Below are positions 43,406-52,044 of a DNA stretch of 64,000 bases, one piece after another. The translations under genes were made by a program, and so were the position numbers. The stretch spans positions 1-64,000 of the forward strand of contig JAFWQM010000134.1 in NCBI GenBank assembly GCA_017509065.1, written 5' to 3'. This DNA comes from Clostridia bacterium. GTDB taxonomy: Bacteria > Bacillota_A > Clostridia > Christensenellales > Aristaeellaceae. How positions within the stretch are numbered: position 1 is the stretch's first letter; each line of letters starts with the position of its first letter. Under the pieces are notes generated by a model, which worked only from the letters and a program-made list of their open reading frames with translations, searched no databases and was not told the origin of the DNA.

Positions 43406-43763
43406 ACTCCACGCTCTTCGTAGCGATCACATCCACCCCGGTGCCGCAGACGTCGGGAATGAGCACGTCCCCGGCGTGGATGGGCGCTTCAAAGGGCCTG
43501 TCCATGACGGCCTTCATGCAGTCGTCAATCAGCTTCTTGGGAATGGGCGTGCGGGTTTTCAGGCTGACCGGCATTTCCCGATTCCTGACCGGGGCCACGG
43601 CGGTGACCATCCGCAGCGGAGAAACGCACTCCTGGCGGGCATAGGCGTCGCCGCGTTTGCAGGTGTTGCCCGTGACGGAGAGCACGGTTTCCCCTTCGTG
43701 GGTCACTTCCATGCGGCAGCCAACGGGGCAGTTGATGCAGGTGATGATTTCAGTGGTAGCCAT
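43404..43763 (-). CDS. DUF1667 cysteine-rich protein
   Basis: A 119-residue protein of the DUF1667 family. CINCPVGCRMEV, TGNTCKRGDAYARQEC and PDVCGTGVD supply the conserved cysteines, which are likely to bind an Fe-S cluster. In other genomes this protein follows a glycerol-3-phosphate-dehydrogenase-like protein and an FAD oxidoreductase; neither is here, so it is an orphan. The start ATG 43763 follows GAGGA by 6 bases and lies 2 bases after the pepV stop. Confidence 0.82.
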   Translation of the reverse strand: MATTEIITCINCPVGCRMEVTHEGETVLSVTGNTCKRGDAYARQECVSPLRMVTAVAPVRNREMPVSLKTRTPIPKKLIDDCMKAVMDRPFEAPIHAGDVLIPDVCGTGVDVIATKSVE

Positions 43764-43765
43764 AT

Positions 43766-45145
43766 TCATTCCTCACTTTTCTTTCCGGCCAGCCGCACGA
43801 TGGCGCGGGCAAAGATCCGGGCATTCTGGAAAACGGATTCCTCGGTAATGTATTCATCGGCCTGATGCGCCATTTCCGGCTCACCGGGGAACAGCGCGCC
43901 GAAGGCCACGCCTTCCTCCATGGACTGGGCATAGGTGCCGCCGCCGATGGCGATGGTCTTCTTCTCGCCGCCGGTTATCTCATGATAGGCTTCCAGCAGT
44001 TCCTGGACCAGTTCGGTCTGATCGCTGACGAAATGCGGCGGGCGGGTATGCTCGTCGGTAGCCTTCAGATATTTCAGCCGCTGGTTCAGCAGGTCGAACA
44101 TCCTTTCAGGATTGAACAGCACGGGATAGCGCACGTCCATGAGCCCCATGACGTGGCCATGTTCGATATGAATAATGTCCAGGCTGCCGGTGAGCGCGCC
44201 GGAGATATCGTCCCGCATGGCGATGCCCAGGTTTTCTCCGTGGCAGGTCATGCCGATGGCGTCAGCCATTTCCAGCAGAGCGCCCTGCGCGCCCAGCTCC
44301 TTGAAGATCAGCAGCATCTGTCCGATCGCGTTGCGGCCGTGTTCCGGGAAAGCGGCGTGGCCGGTAACGCCGGTGGTTTCAATGATGACGGCACCGTTGC
44401 CCAGGGTGGTTTTCACCGGGAAGCCCAGTTTTTCGCCTGCTTCCTCCGCTTTCTTCGCGGTTTCCTCATCGCCCTCCACCAGCGCGGAGGCAAAGCCCGG
44501 CACCACGTTGGCGCGCTCGCCCACCTGCATGGACAGCACCTGCAATCCCTCCTTGCACAGGTCGCCGTCAAACTGGATGTGGCTGCCGCCCTTTTCGATA
44601 TTGATCACCGGATAGTCCGCGTCTGGGCTGAACCCTGAGCGGGGCATCTCCGTGACCTTTTTATAGTACGCCATATCGGAGGAGCCGCATTCCTCGTCGC
44701 AGCCCAGGATGAGCCGCACCTTGCGCCTGAGGGGAATGCCCGCTTCCTTCACCGCCCGCATGGCGAACAGCGCCGCCACGGCTGGGCCCTTGTCGTCGCT
44801 GGTGCCGCGGCCGTAGATTTTGCCGTCGGCGCGTTCGCCGCTGAAAGGTTCCTTCGTCCATCCGTCGCCCACGGGCACCACGTCCAGATGGGCCAGGATG
44901 GCCAGGGCGTCACGGGTGGTCCCTTCTCCCAGGTCGGCGTGGCCGACGTAGCCGTCGAAGATTTCCGTTTTCAGGCCGAACTTTTCGCAGTCCGCCATGG
45001 CAGTGTTCAGCGCCCGGCGGGCTTCGATGCCGAAAGGCGCGCCGGAAGCGGGCTCATCCTTCACGCTGGGAATGCGCACCCACTTCTGCACCGTTTCCAT
45101 CATCTCTTCTTTGTATTGCAGCAGCAGTTGTTCGATCTTGTCCAT
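43766..45145 (-). CDS. pepV: dipeptidase PepV (M20 family)
   Basis: A 459-residue cytoplasmic zinc dipeptidase. [16 protein letters not shown] has the first His and Asp ligands, [20 protein letters not shown] the bridging Asp, [11 protein letters not shown] the catalytic Glu pair, and [10 protein letters not shown] the next ligand. The insert (lid) domain is present, so length matches PepV. It takes amino acids from short peptides. It is in a run of closely packed genes with patB upstream. Confidence 0.93.
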   Translation of the reverse strand: MDKIEQLLLQYKEEMMETVQKWVRIPSVKDEPASGAPFGIEARRALNTAMADCEKFGLKTEIFDGYVGHADLGEGTTRDALAILAHLDVVPVGDGWTKEPFSGERADGKIYGRGTSDDKGPAVAALFAMRAVKEAGIPLRRKVRLILGCDEECGSSDMAYYKKVTEMPRSGFSPDADYPVINIEKGGSHIQFDGDLCKEGLQVLSMQVGERANVVPGFASALVEGDEETAKKAEEAGEKLGFPVKTTLGNGAVIIETTGVTGHAAFPEHGRNAIGQMLLIFKELGAQGALLEMADAIGMTCHGENLGIAMRDDISGALTGSLDIIHIEHGHVMGLMDVRYPVLFNPERMFDLLNQRLKYLKATDEHTRPPHFVSDQTELVQELLEAYHEITGGEKKTIAIGGGTYAQSMEEGVAFGALFPGEPEMAHQADEYITEESVFQNARIFARAIVRLAGKKSEE

Positions 45146-45154
45146 ATAAATCCC

Positions 45155-46330
45155 TTATTCCTCCTCCAACGCTTTTCCCAAGCGTTTAATTCCTTCGATC
45201 ACCTGCGCGCGGGGACAGGCGAAGTTGATCCGCAGGAAACCCTCCCCCTCCGGGCCGAAGAACGTGCCCGTGGTGGGAGCCACGCCCGCCGCCTTGCATT
45301 TTCCCATCATTTCGGCGCAGGTCAGGCCGTAGGCCCGCATATCCGCCCATGCAAGGTAAGTGGCCTCGATGGGTGAAACCTTCGCCTTCGGCACGTATTG
45401 CGCCATTGCGTCAGCCACGACCCTGCGGCTGCCGTCCAGATAGTCGATCAGCCCGTCCAGCCATGCGTCGCTTTCCGTATACGCCGCACGGGCGGCCAGC
45501 AGCGCGAAGGTGTTGCCGCTGTGGATGCCCGCGGCAGCTATTTCATCCCGCAGGGCTTTGAGCATTTCCGGGTTTTTGCAGACGATCTCCGCCTGCAGAA
45601 GGCCCGCGATGTTGAAGGTCTTGCTGGCTGAACACAGCATCACGGCCCGCTTCCGTCCCTCGGGAATACTCAGGATGGAAACGAACTTTCCCGGCTTGTA
45701 CACGAAATCCGCGTGGATCTCATCGCACACGATGGGCACGTCATATTTTTCCGCCAGGCGGCACAGCGCCGTCAGTTCCTCTTCGCTCCACAGCCGGGAC
45801 ACGGGATTGTGCGGGCTGCACAGCATCATCAGCTTCGCGCCGTTTCTGAGCGCTTCTTCCATGCCGTTCAGGTCGAGGGAATACCGGCCCGTTTCCTCGT
45901 CCCGAATCAGGGACACGGGCATGATCTTCCGGCCATTCGCCCGGATGGACGCATAGAAGGGGCCATACACCGGCGTAACGATCGCTACCCCCTCCCCCAC
46001 TTTCGTGAGACTCCGCACGCAGACTTTCAGGCCCGTCACCACGCAGGGCAGCATTGCCGTCTCCCCATGCTCAATCGTCAGGCCGTGACGCCGCTGCCAG
46101 AAGCCGATCAGCGCTTCCTCGTCCGCCGGGTTGTCGATCGTGTATCCAAAACATGGATGCTTCGCCCGCTTTTGAAGCGCGCCCACGATGGCGGGAGCGC
46201 AGGGAAAATCCATGTCTGCCACCCACAGGGGTACGCCGCCCTCGTTCATGACGCCCCGGTCGTCCCACTTTTCGCAGTCCGTGTTCCGCCGGTCGATCAC
46301 CTGGTCGAAAAACGCCGCGTCAAATTTCAT
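45155..46330 (-). CDS. patB: PatB/MalY-type C-S lyase (PLP)
   Basis: A 391-residue fold-type I PLP enzyme. VPLWVADMDFPCAPAIVGAL is the MalY/PatB signature, SPHNPVSRLWSEEEL and VCDEIHADFVY line the cofactor, and the PLP Lys is in SASKTFNIAGL. Such enzymes split cystathionine or related C-S bonds, making homocysteine or thiols, and some have a regulatory role. ATG 46330 overlaps the end of the methyltransferase gene by 11 bases. Confidence 0.9.
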   Translation of the reverse strand: MKFDAAFFDQVIDRRNTDCEKWDDRGVMNEGGVPLWVADMDFPCAPAIVGALQKRAKHPCFGYTIDNPADEEALIGFWQRRHGLTIEHGETAMLPCVVTGLKVCVRSLTKVGEGVAIVTPVYGPFYASIRANGRKIMPVSLIRDEETGRYSLDLNGMEEALRNGAKLMMLCSPHNPVSRLWSEEELTALCRLAEKYDVPIVCDEIHADFVYKPGKFVSILSIPEGRKRAVMLCSASKTFNIAGLLQAEIVCKNPEMLKALRDEIAAAGIHSGNTFALLAARAAYTESDAWLDGLIDYLDGSRRVVADAMAQYVPKAKVSPIEATYLAWADMRAYGLTCAEMMGKCKAAGVAPTTGTFFGPEGEGFLRINFACPRAQVIEGIKRLGKALEEE

Positions 46331-46928
46331 CCTGCTTTCCTCCCCGGCAGCGGATCACCCAGAACCCGCCGCTTTTCTCTACTGTTTCCACCTCATTAAA
46401 AACGGTTCTCAGGTATTTCAGCGCCGATTCCGCGCCTTGCTGTTTGCGGATGACCAGATACAACTGGCCGTTTTCCGTCAGCTTACCGGCGCTGTCCAGA
46501 AACATTTTGTAAATCACCTGCTTCCCCGCCCGGATGGGGGGATTGGTGACGATATAATCGAAGTTTCCAGGGACGCTTTCCAGCCCGTCGCTTTCCACGA
46601 TCTGAACGGACACACCGTTGGCCTTCGCGTTTTTTTCCGACAACTCCAGCGCGCGGCGGTTCACGTCGCTCATCACGATTTCGCAGGCGGGAAAGGCTTT
46701 GCCCACGCTCACGCCCACCACGCCCCAGCCGCAGCCCAGGTCGAGCACGCGCCCGGCCATTTCCGCAGGCAGGGCCTTGAGCAGCGTAGCGGTGCCAAAG
46801 TCCACTTCTCCCTTTGAAAACACACCGGCGTCGGTGGTGAACCGCAGCGCATACCCGCGATACGTCCATTCCGCAGTCTGATACTTGTGCTCGCTGGCCG
46901 GCGCAGCGGAATAATAATGATCGTTCAT
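46320..46928 (-). CDS. RsmC-like class I SAM methyltransferase
   Basis: A 202-residue methyltransferase with the SAM motif VLDLGCGWGVVGVSVGKA, acidic motif IVMSDVNRRALELS and catalytic FDYIVTNPPIRAGK, the NPP signature of RsmC/RlmG-type N2-guanine rRNA enzymes. Only the catalytic half of E. coli RsmC is present, as is usual in Firmicutes. It overlaps the pseudouridine synthase stop by four bases, which supports a shared role in rRNA modification. Confidence 0.85.
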   Translation of the reverse strand: MNDHYYSAAPASEHKYQTAEWTYRGYALRFTTDAGVFSKGEVDFGTATLLKALPAEMAGRVLDLGCGWGVVGVSVGKAFPACEIVMSDVNRRALELSEKNAKANGVSVQIVESDGLESVPGNFDYIVTNPPIRAGKQVIYKMFLDSAGKLTENGQLYLVIRKQQGAESALKYLRTVFNEVETVEKSGGFWVIRCRGGKQDEI

Positions 46929-47641
46929 TCTCTCAGTCCCGCCGCGCGGTACAGCGCGGTAATCTCATTTTCATTCAGTTCCCGGTATTCACCGGGATGC
47001 AGCGCAATATCGAGCGCCAGCGGGCCGAACCACACCCGATGCAGTTCCCGGACCGGCTTTCCCACCGCGGCGAACATGCGCTTCACCTGATGAAATTTGC
47101 CTTCCTGCACGATCACCCGCGCCATAACGGGCGTGAGGATTTCAAGCTTCGCAGGCAGGCAGGTAAAATCTTTCAACGGAATTCCGGCGGCGAACGCTTT
47201 GATATCGCTTTCCTCCAGGCGTCCGTCCACCGTCGCGATATACATTTTGTCCACGTGCCTTTCGGGCGAAATGAGGCGGTGGGCCAGTTCTCCGTCCGTG
47301 GTGAGGAGCAGCAGGCCGGTGGTATCCTTGTCCAGCCGTCCCACGGGCATGCAGCCCAGCGCGTTATACACAGGCGGCAGTAAATCCATCACGGTCTTTT
47401 GCCGCGCGTCCTCTTTCGCGGTCAGCACACCGGCGGGTTTATAGAGCATGATATGGCGCGAAAGGCGCGTGTCCAGGCGATTGCCGTCAAGCGTCACTTC
47501 CGCTTCCTCTGTTACCGGAAACGCGGCGTCCTTCACCGTTTCCCCGTTCACCCGCACGCGGCCCGCCCTGAGAATACCCCGGACGCCGCTGCGGGAAGCG
47601 ACGCCAAGGTGCGTGAGCAGTTTATCCAGCCGCATGGTCAT
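46925..47641 (-). CDS. RsuA-family 16S rRNA pseudouridine synthase
   Basis: A 238-residue enzyme. The N-terminal S4 RNA-binding domain (MRLDKLLTHLGVASRSGVRG) is followed by the synthase domain with the catalytic motif MPVGRLDKDTTGLLLLTTDG, and then GKFHQVKRMFAAVGKPVREL. It is the RsuA/RluB/E/F type, most likely RsuA. ATG 47641 overlaps the upstream membrane-protein stop (ATGA); an ATG two codons later is also possible. Confidence 0.9.
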   Translation of the reverse strand: MTMRLDKLLTHLGVASRSGVRGILRAGRVRVNGETVKDAAFPVTEEAEVTLDGNRLDTRLSRHIMLYKPAGVLTAKEDARQKTVMDLLPPVYNALGCMPVGRLDKDTTGLLLLTTDGELAHRLISPERHVDKMYIATVDGRLEESDIKAFAAGIPLKDFTCLPAKLEILTPVMARVIVQEGKFHQVKRMFAAVGKPVRELHRVWFGPLALDIALHPGEYRELNENEITALYRAAGLRE

Positions 47642-48747
47642 GCTTCTGTTTCTTTTGTTTCTTCCAGCGGCTTTTCTTGCTGGCTTTCAGGCTGCTTTTC
47701 CTCTTTATCCGGCGCGGAGTCATTCTCCGTGTATAATTGATTTCCGTCCTGCCCGCCGCCGCGGACTTCACCGCGTATCGCCCTGGCCATCAGCGCGGCG
47801 TTGCGGCACTTGCGATAAATGCACAGCGGCAGATAAAGGATGGCAAAAACACCCAGCAGCTCCAGGAGGACCATTTGGGGAACGGGCTGCGTAAACAGGT
47901 TTTTCAATTGCGCCAGCACCATTTCCATACTGAGAGAGAAGTTCACCCTGTCCAGCGTATACATGCCCAGCACCGCGCCAAACCCGAAGATGGCGGGCAG
48001 ACTGAGCAGGAAATTAACGAAGGTGTTGCCCAGCATCTTCTTCCTGTTCTTTTTCAGGATACGGCGAGACCAGCGCAGCGTTCTGGAGGTGCCGATCGTG
48101 CGCACGGGCAGGTATTCAAAGGGCATATCCCGCCACCAGCCGTAAGCGAACAGCAAGCCGAACAGAACCACAGCCCCTGTAATCACTCCCCAGGCCAGCG
48201 ACACATTGCCCACGTCGCCTTCCGGGTTTCCCGCCAGCAGCATTGCCAGCCAATGAATGGGCGCGTTAAAGGTCGGGGCGTCCAGCACGGAGCGCAGCAC
48301 CGTGAAATACACCACGCACGCGATGAAAGGGATGCCCCACAGAATACCGCGGAAGTAGCGCAGCAGGCCGGTGGACAGCCATCTTCCATAAACACCGGAC
48401 TCTTTCCTGTTGCGGCTTGAATGTCTGTAATACACCCTGCGGGTTTTCTGCCGCGCCCAGAAGCGCATGGGAATCAGGAGGAAAATGTAAATAATTAGGC
48501 TCACGGCAGCCGTCATGATCAGCGGGAACTGCTCATACTCCTGCAGCTTTTTCAGAAATTCCGGCGCCGCATCCCCTGACATCAATTTGCCGATGAGACC
48601 GGGAAGGAAGAAAAACGGAGCGATCACCAGGGCGCGGATCAGCAGCTGAACGAACGCCGCTTTGCTGATCTCGTCGAAGTGCCGCCTCATTCCTTTCCGC
48701 GTTACCTTGCCAATCGAAGACCTGCTTACGCTCTCATGCGAGCTCAT
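47638..48747 (-). CDS. hypothetical polytopic membrane protein
   Basis: A 369-residue membrane protein with about six hydrophobic segments (for example ALVIAPFFFLPGLIG, LIMTAAVSLIIYIFLLIP, VITGAVVLFGLLFAYGWW, IFGFGAVLGMYTLD, LLELLGVFAILYLPLC). The N-terminus is basic and Ser-rich, and the C-terminal tail is ~45 residues of Glu/Gln/Lys, probably disordered. The start ATG 48747 follows AGGTGG. A DUF975-like or integral regulatory role is possible, but the family is not recognised. Confidence 0.65.
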   Translation of the reverse strand: MSSHESVSRSSIGKVTRKGMRRHFDEISKAAFVQLLIRALVIAPFFFLPGLIGKLMSGDAAPEFLKKLQEYEQFPLIMTAAVSLIIYIFLLIPMRFWARQKTRRVYYRHSSRNRKESGVYGRWLSTGLLRYFRGILWGIPFIACVVYFTVLRSVLDAPTFNAPIHWLAMLLAGNPEGDVGNVSLAWGVITGAVVLFGLLFAYGWWRDMPFEYLPVRTIGTSRTLRWSRRILKKNRKKMLGNTFVNFLLSLPAIFGFGAVLGMYTLDRVNFSLSMEMVLAQLKNLFTQPVPQMVLLELLGVFAILYLPLCIYRKCRNAALMARAIRGEVRGGGQDGNQLYTENDSAPDKEEKQPESQQEKPLEETKETEA

Positions 48748-48954
48748 TATGTCCACCTGTCCTTTCGCAGCGCTTTATCTGAATCGTGTAAACCATTGTA
48801 TATTATAACGCAACTGACGCATAAATGCAACTGAGAATCAAATTGTCAAGGTATAATCCATGATTTTTCTTTGCCATGAGTAAACCTGCATAATCAAATT
48901 GAAAAAAAAGCACAATTTGTGATAGAATATATATGAAAAAACATTCGGTTTTTC

Positions 48955-49059
48955 ATGGAAATAATAAAGAATAGCCTGTCGCACTCCGTCCCAATGCCTG
49001 TGTATGAAAGCATATTGGATACGCTTTCTGCCCAGCTTTATGTTCAGGAATATTGGTAA
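48955..49059 (+). CDS. possible 34-residue peptide
   Basis: The 380-base gap 48757-49136 holds this short frame (MEIIKNSLSHSVPMPVYESI then LDTLSAQLYVQEYW). A possible promoter (TTGAAA, 18 bases, TAGAAT) lies near 48898-48927. A second overlapping short frame starts at 48934. No ribosome-binding site is evident, so it may be the eroded end of an older gene. The rest of the gap is AT-rich and otherwise empty until the MerR promoter. Confidence 0.25.
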   Translation: MEIIKNSLSHSVPMPVYESILDTLSAQLYVQEYW

Positions 49060-49072
49060 AAAAAATCCCCTT

Positions 49073-49113
49073 GCGTAAGGTATTGCTTGTTACGCAGCGT
49101 CATGTAGTAAAAT
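49073..49113 (+). promoter_or_regulatory. MerR-type promoter and operator with 19-base spacer
   Basis: TTGCTT (49083-49088) and TAAAAT (49108-49113) are 19 bases apart, the over-long spacer that MerR proteins correct by bending DNA. GCGTAA (49073-49078) and TTACGC (49090-49095) form an inverted repeat across the -35. The promoter drives the merR gene 24 bases downstream, so it is likely autoregulated. Confidence 0.75.
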
Positions 49114-49136
49114 CCATGGCGTAAGGAGGCAAAGCT

Positions 49137-49862
49137 ATGTCAAAATACACGACGGGAGAGCTTGCGAAGCTCTGCGGCGTCAAGGTCCGAACAGTTCAGT
49201 ATTACGATACCAGGGGTATCCTGATTCCAAGCGAGCTTTCCGAAGGCGGGAGGCGGCTTTATTCGGAAGATGATGTAAAGCGCATGAAGGTCATCTGCTT
49301 CCTGCGGGAGCTGGATCTTCCCATCGACGCGATCGGACAGATTCTGAAGGAGGAGCATCCCGAAAAGGTGATTTCTTTGCTGATCGAGCAGCAGGAGACC
49401 GTCCTTACGGATGAAATCTCCGAGAAACAGCATAAGCTGGAAAAGCTCCGGGAACTGAAAAACGGACTGAAAAACCAGACGGCGTTCTCCCTCGGATCCA
49501 TCGGTGACATAGCCGTGATTATGGAAGGCAAGAAAAAGCTGAAAAGCATGCGCTGGACCATGCTCCTGACCGGAATCCCGGTCACGGCGCTGCAATGGTT
49601 TTCCATCATCTTCTGGATCGTCAAAGGCATCTGGTGGCCGTTCATCCTTTGGGTGCTGGTGGCTGTTCCGTGGGGAATCCTGGTCAGCCGGTACTACTTC
49701 AAACATGTGAAATACATCTGCCCGGAATGTCATGAGGTGTTCAAGCCCACGCTGAAAGAAGCTTTTTGGGCGAATCATACGCCCTCAGCCCGCAAACTGA
49801 CCTGTACCGCGTGCGGTCACAAAGGCTTCTGTGTTGAGATTTGGGGAGGCGATGAAAAATGA
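49137..49862 (+). CDS. MerR-family regulator with membrane segments and zinc-ribbon tail
   Basis: A 241-residue protein. The N-terminal MerR winged helix reads YTTGELAKLCGVKVRTVQYY and GGRRLYSEDDVKRMKVICFL, followed by a coiled coil (~85-115). Two hydrophobic segments lie at ~140-180 (WFSIIFWIVKGIWWPFILWV), then ICPECHEVF ... LTCTACGHKG, a CxxC...CxxC zinc-ribbon. So the DNA-binding domain is probably tethered to the membrane. The start follows AAGGAGGCAAAGCT. Its stop overlaps the YhfC-like gene, the probable target of its control. Confidence 0.85.
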   Translation: MSKYTTGELAKLCGVKVRTVQYYDTRGILIPSELSEGGRRLYSEDDVKRMKVICFLRELDLPIDAIGQILKEEHPEKVISLLIEQQETVLTDEISEKQHKLEKLRELKNGLKNQTAFSLGSIGDIAVIMEGKKKLKSMRWTMLLTGIPVTALQWFSIIFWIVKGIWWPFILWVLVAVPWGILVSRYYFKHVKYICPECHEVFKPTLKEAFWANHTPSARKLTCTACGHKGFCVEIWGGDEK

Positions 49863-50688
49863 CGGAGTTTGAAAATATTGTAGTTAGCAAAAGCAGCATT
49901 CCCCCTCTGGCAATCACGGTCCTTCTGATGGTCGCGATTCCCGCTATCTTCTTTCTCTATTGGCGCAGGAAACACAAAGAGCGGACAAAGATCAGCTGGC
50001 TCATTGCCGGCGCTGTCGGTTTTTTTGTTTCCGCCCGCGTGCTGGAGCTTGGCGTGCACTACCTCTGTATCATGGCGGATCATCCCGTTTCCCGGTTCAT
50101 CAACGGGAACACTGCCGCGTTCGTGTTTTACGGAACCGCCATGGCCGGCGTTTTCGAGGAGTGCGGAAGGCATATCATTCTCAAATATATCATGAAAAAG
50201 AACCGCACCCGTGAAACGCGGTGCTGTACGGTATCGGCCACGGTGGGATCGAGATAGTGGCCGTCCTTCTTCCTTCCATGGTTTTATATCTTGTCATTGC
50301 GATCTTGTTCTCCCAGGGAAACGTGGAAGAAGCGCTGAACCAGCTGAAAATCACGGAGGAAACCGTCGCTGCCGCACTTCCGTCCGTTCAGGCCGCCGCT
50401 GCGTTCGATTACGCATTGATGGCGATGAACGTCATAGAACGGCTGTTGGCAATGCTGCTGCATATCGGCCTTACGGTCATTGTGTTTTATGGCGTGAAAA
50501 ACGAAAAGAAGGTCTTCCTGCCGCTGGCCATTCTGCTGCATATGGCGATGGATACCTTCCCCGCTTTGTATCAACGCGGCGCGGTCCCGTTATGGTCGGT
50601 GGAGGTCTGGGCCGCTTTATGGACTGCGATCGTTGTTTTCATTGCAGCGAAGCTATACAAAAGCATGAAAGAGCAAGCAACGAGATAA
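49859..50688 (+). pseudogene. YhfC-family (DUF2324) intramembrane protein, frameshifted
   Basis: The first frame (49859-50257) covers membrane segments LAITVLLMVAIPAIFFLYW and GAVGFFVSARVLELGVHYLC and the motif GVFEECGRHIILKYIM, then runs out of family sequence. The second frame (to 50688) continues with VLYGIGHGGIEIVAVLLPSM and ends with ILLHMAMDTFPALY. Together they make one YhfC-type protein, with Glu-Glu, HGGIE and HMAMD acidic/His motifs like CPBP-type intramembrane proteases. One base is missing around 50215-50222 (GAAACG-CGGTGCTG); adding a G would join the parts. It is either a recent pseudogene or a sequencing error. It is coupled to the MerR gene. Confidence 0.75.
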
Positions 50689-50708
50689 AATCCATGGAAG
50701 AGGTGTTC

Positions 50709-50837
50709 ATGGTGGTGCTCATAAATACGGAGTGGACCCTAATTAGCGATGAGGATGAATCTGTCCGCTTCAAATGGATCAAGCTTGTCACACCCCGAGG
50801 GAAGAAGGCGCTTGAAAACTGCAAAGCTTCCGGATAG
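50709..50837 (+). CDS. possible small protein, 42 residues
   Basis: A short frame starting MVVLINTEWTLISDEDE behind GAGGTGTTC at good spacing. It continues FKWIKLVTPRGKKALENC and ends at TAG 50837. Composition is protein-like and it follows the YhfC-like gene by 20 bases. No family is recognised. An alternative start at 50694 adds five residues. Confidence 0.4.
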   Translation: MVVLINTEWTLISDEDESVRFKWIKLVTPRGKKALENCKASG

Positions 50838-50914
50838 TCTGGCGGCCAAGTCGCGGAAAACAACTGATAAGGCAAGCGATTGAACAGATTAATTCCAACT
50901 TTATAAACCCAGAA

Positions 50915-50955
50915 GAAACGGCATATCCGATGCTGCCCGGATACGCCGTTTTTTA
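50915..50955. terminator. bidirectional terminator
   Basis: AACGGC-ATATCCG and CGGATAC-GCCGTT pair with small mismatches, followed by TTTTTT on the plus strand and TTTCTTC on the minus strand. It lies between the converging small gene and yjfF. Confidence 0.8.
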
Positions 50956-50973
50956 ATCAGCAAAACCAGTGAA

Positions 50974-52044
50974 TTACTTTTTCTTTTTCAGCAGAGTGGG
51001 GAGGCTGGTTTTCTTTCCGCGTCCGGACAGCACGATGCTTTGCAGCAGGATGAAGAAGCACAGCATAGCGCCGGTCGTGATGCTCTGCCACCAGGGATCA
51101 CGCAGGCCGGAAGTGACCACGATGGATTTGATCGTCGTCAGGGTCAGCACGCCGAAGAAAGTGCCGATCACGTTACCCACGCCGCCCGTCAGCAGCGTTC
51201 CGCCGATAATGGAGGAGGCGATGGCGTTCATTTCAGCGCCTGCAGCGTTGGTCGCATTGCCGGCGCCTGTATGCATCATGAACACGAAGCCCGCGATGCC
51301 CGCCAGCAAGCCGCTGATGACGTGGGCGATAAAACGGGTACGGCGCACGTTGACGCCCAACATCAATGCGCTCTGGCTGTTGCCGCCCAGGGCGTAGAAG
51401 TTTCGGCCCAGCTTCGTTTTACGCAGCATGATGAAGACCGCGATCACGATGACCAGCGCGACGACCACGCCGATCTCCATGCGGGCCGGAATCAGATTGC
51501 CGTTCTTTGCAGTGTACCCCAGCCAGGGTATTTCGATCTTGGTGTTCATCAGCTGCTTGAAGCCCTCGTGCGCCACCTTCTGCGGCTCCACACTGACGAT
51601 CGTGGTCATGCCGCGGGCAAAGAACATGCCGGCCAGGGAGATGATGAAGGGCTGAATCTCCAGATATGCGATCAGATAGCCCATCACCAGGCCGAACGCG
51701 AGGCCGATGCCCAGGGCAATCAGGATGGCAGTGAAGATATTGCCGCCGCCGTTCAGATGCACCACGCAGGTCATGACCACCAGGGCGGTCACGCCGCCCA
51801 CGGAAATGTCGATGCCGCCGCTGATCATCACGATCGTCAGGCCGCAGGCCACGATGAGCAGGGCCGCGTTGTCGTTCAGCAGGTCAAATATCTTCTGCGG
51901 ACGCAGGAAGCCGCCGCCCCAGATGAGCATTGCCAGGCCGTACATGACAAAGAAGATGCAGATGGTAATGGTGAGCAGCAACTGGGTGTCCGTCAGAGGC
52001 TCCCTGCGGCGGGCTTTGCGCTGCAAGTCAGGCGAGTTGCTCAT
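50974..52044 (-). CDS. yjfF: sugar ABC transporter permease, YjfF-like
   Basis: A 356-residue permease of the BPD_transp_2 (ribose/galactofuranose) type with ~9 membrane segments. VACGLTIVMISGGIDISVGG is the family's conserved loop, and ALGGNSQSALMLGVNVRRTR is the EAA-like coupling loop. The start at ATG 52044 follows GGAGATGGCAGC, overlapping the ytfT stop. In E. coli YtfQRT-YjfF imports galactofuranose; the same four-gene order here suggests a furanose or related pentose sugar. Confidence 0.88.
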   Translation of the reverse strand: MSNSPDLQRKARRREPLTDTQLLLTITICIFFVMYGLAMLIWGGGFLRPQKIFDLLNDNAALLIVACGLTIVMISGGIDISVGGVTALVVMTCVVHLNGGGNIFTAILIALGIGLAFGLVMGYLIAYLEIQPFIISLAGMFFARGMTTIVSVEPQKVAHEGFKQLMNTKIEIPWLGYTAKNGNLIPARMEIGVVVALVIVIAVFIMLRKTKLGRNFYALGGNSQSALMLGVNVRRTRFIAHVISGLLAGIAGFVFMMHTGAGNATNAAGAEMNAIASSIIGGTLLTGGVGNVIGTFFGVLTLTTIKSIVVTSGLRDPWWQSITTGAMLCFFILLQSIVLSGRGKKTSLPTLLKKKK

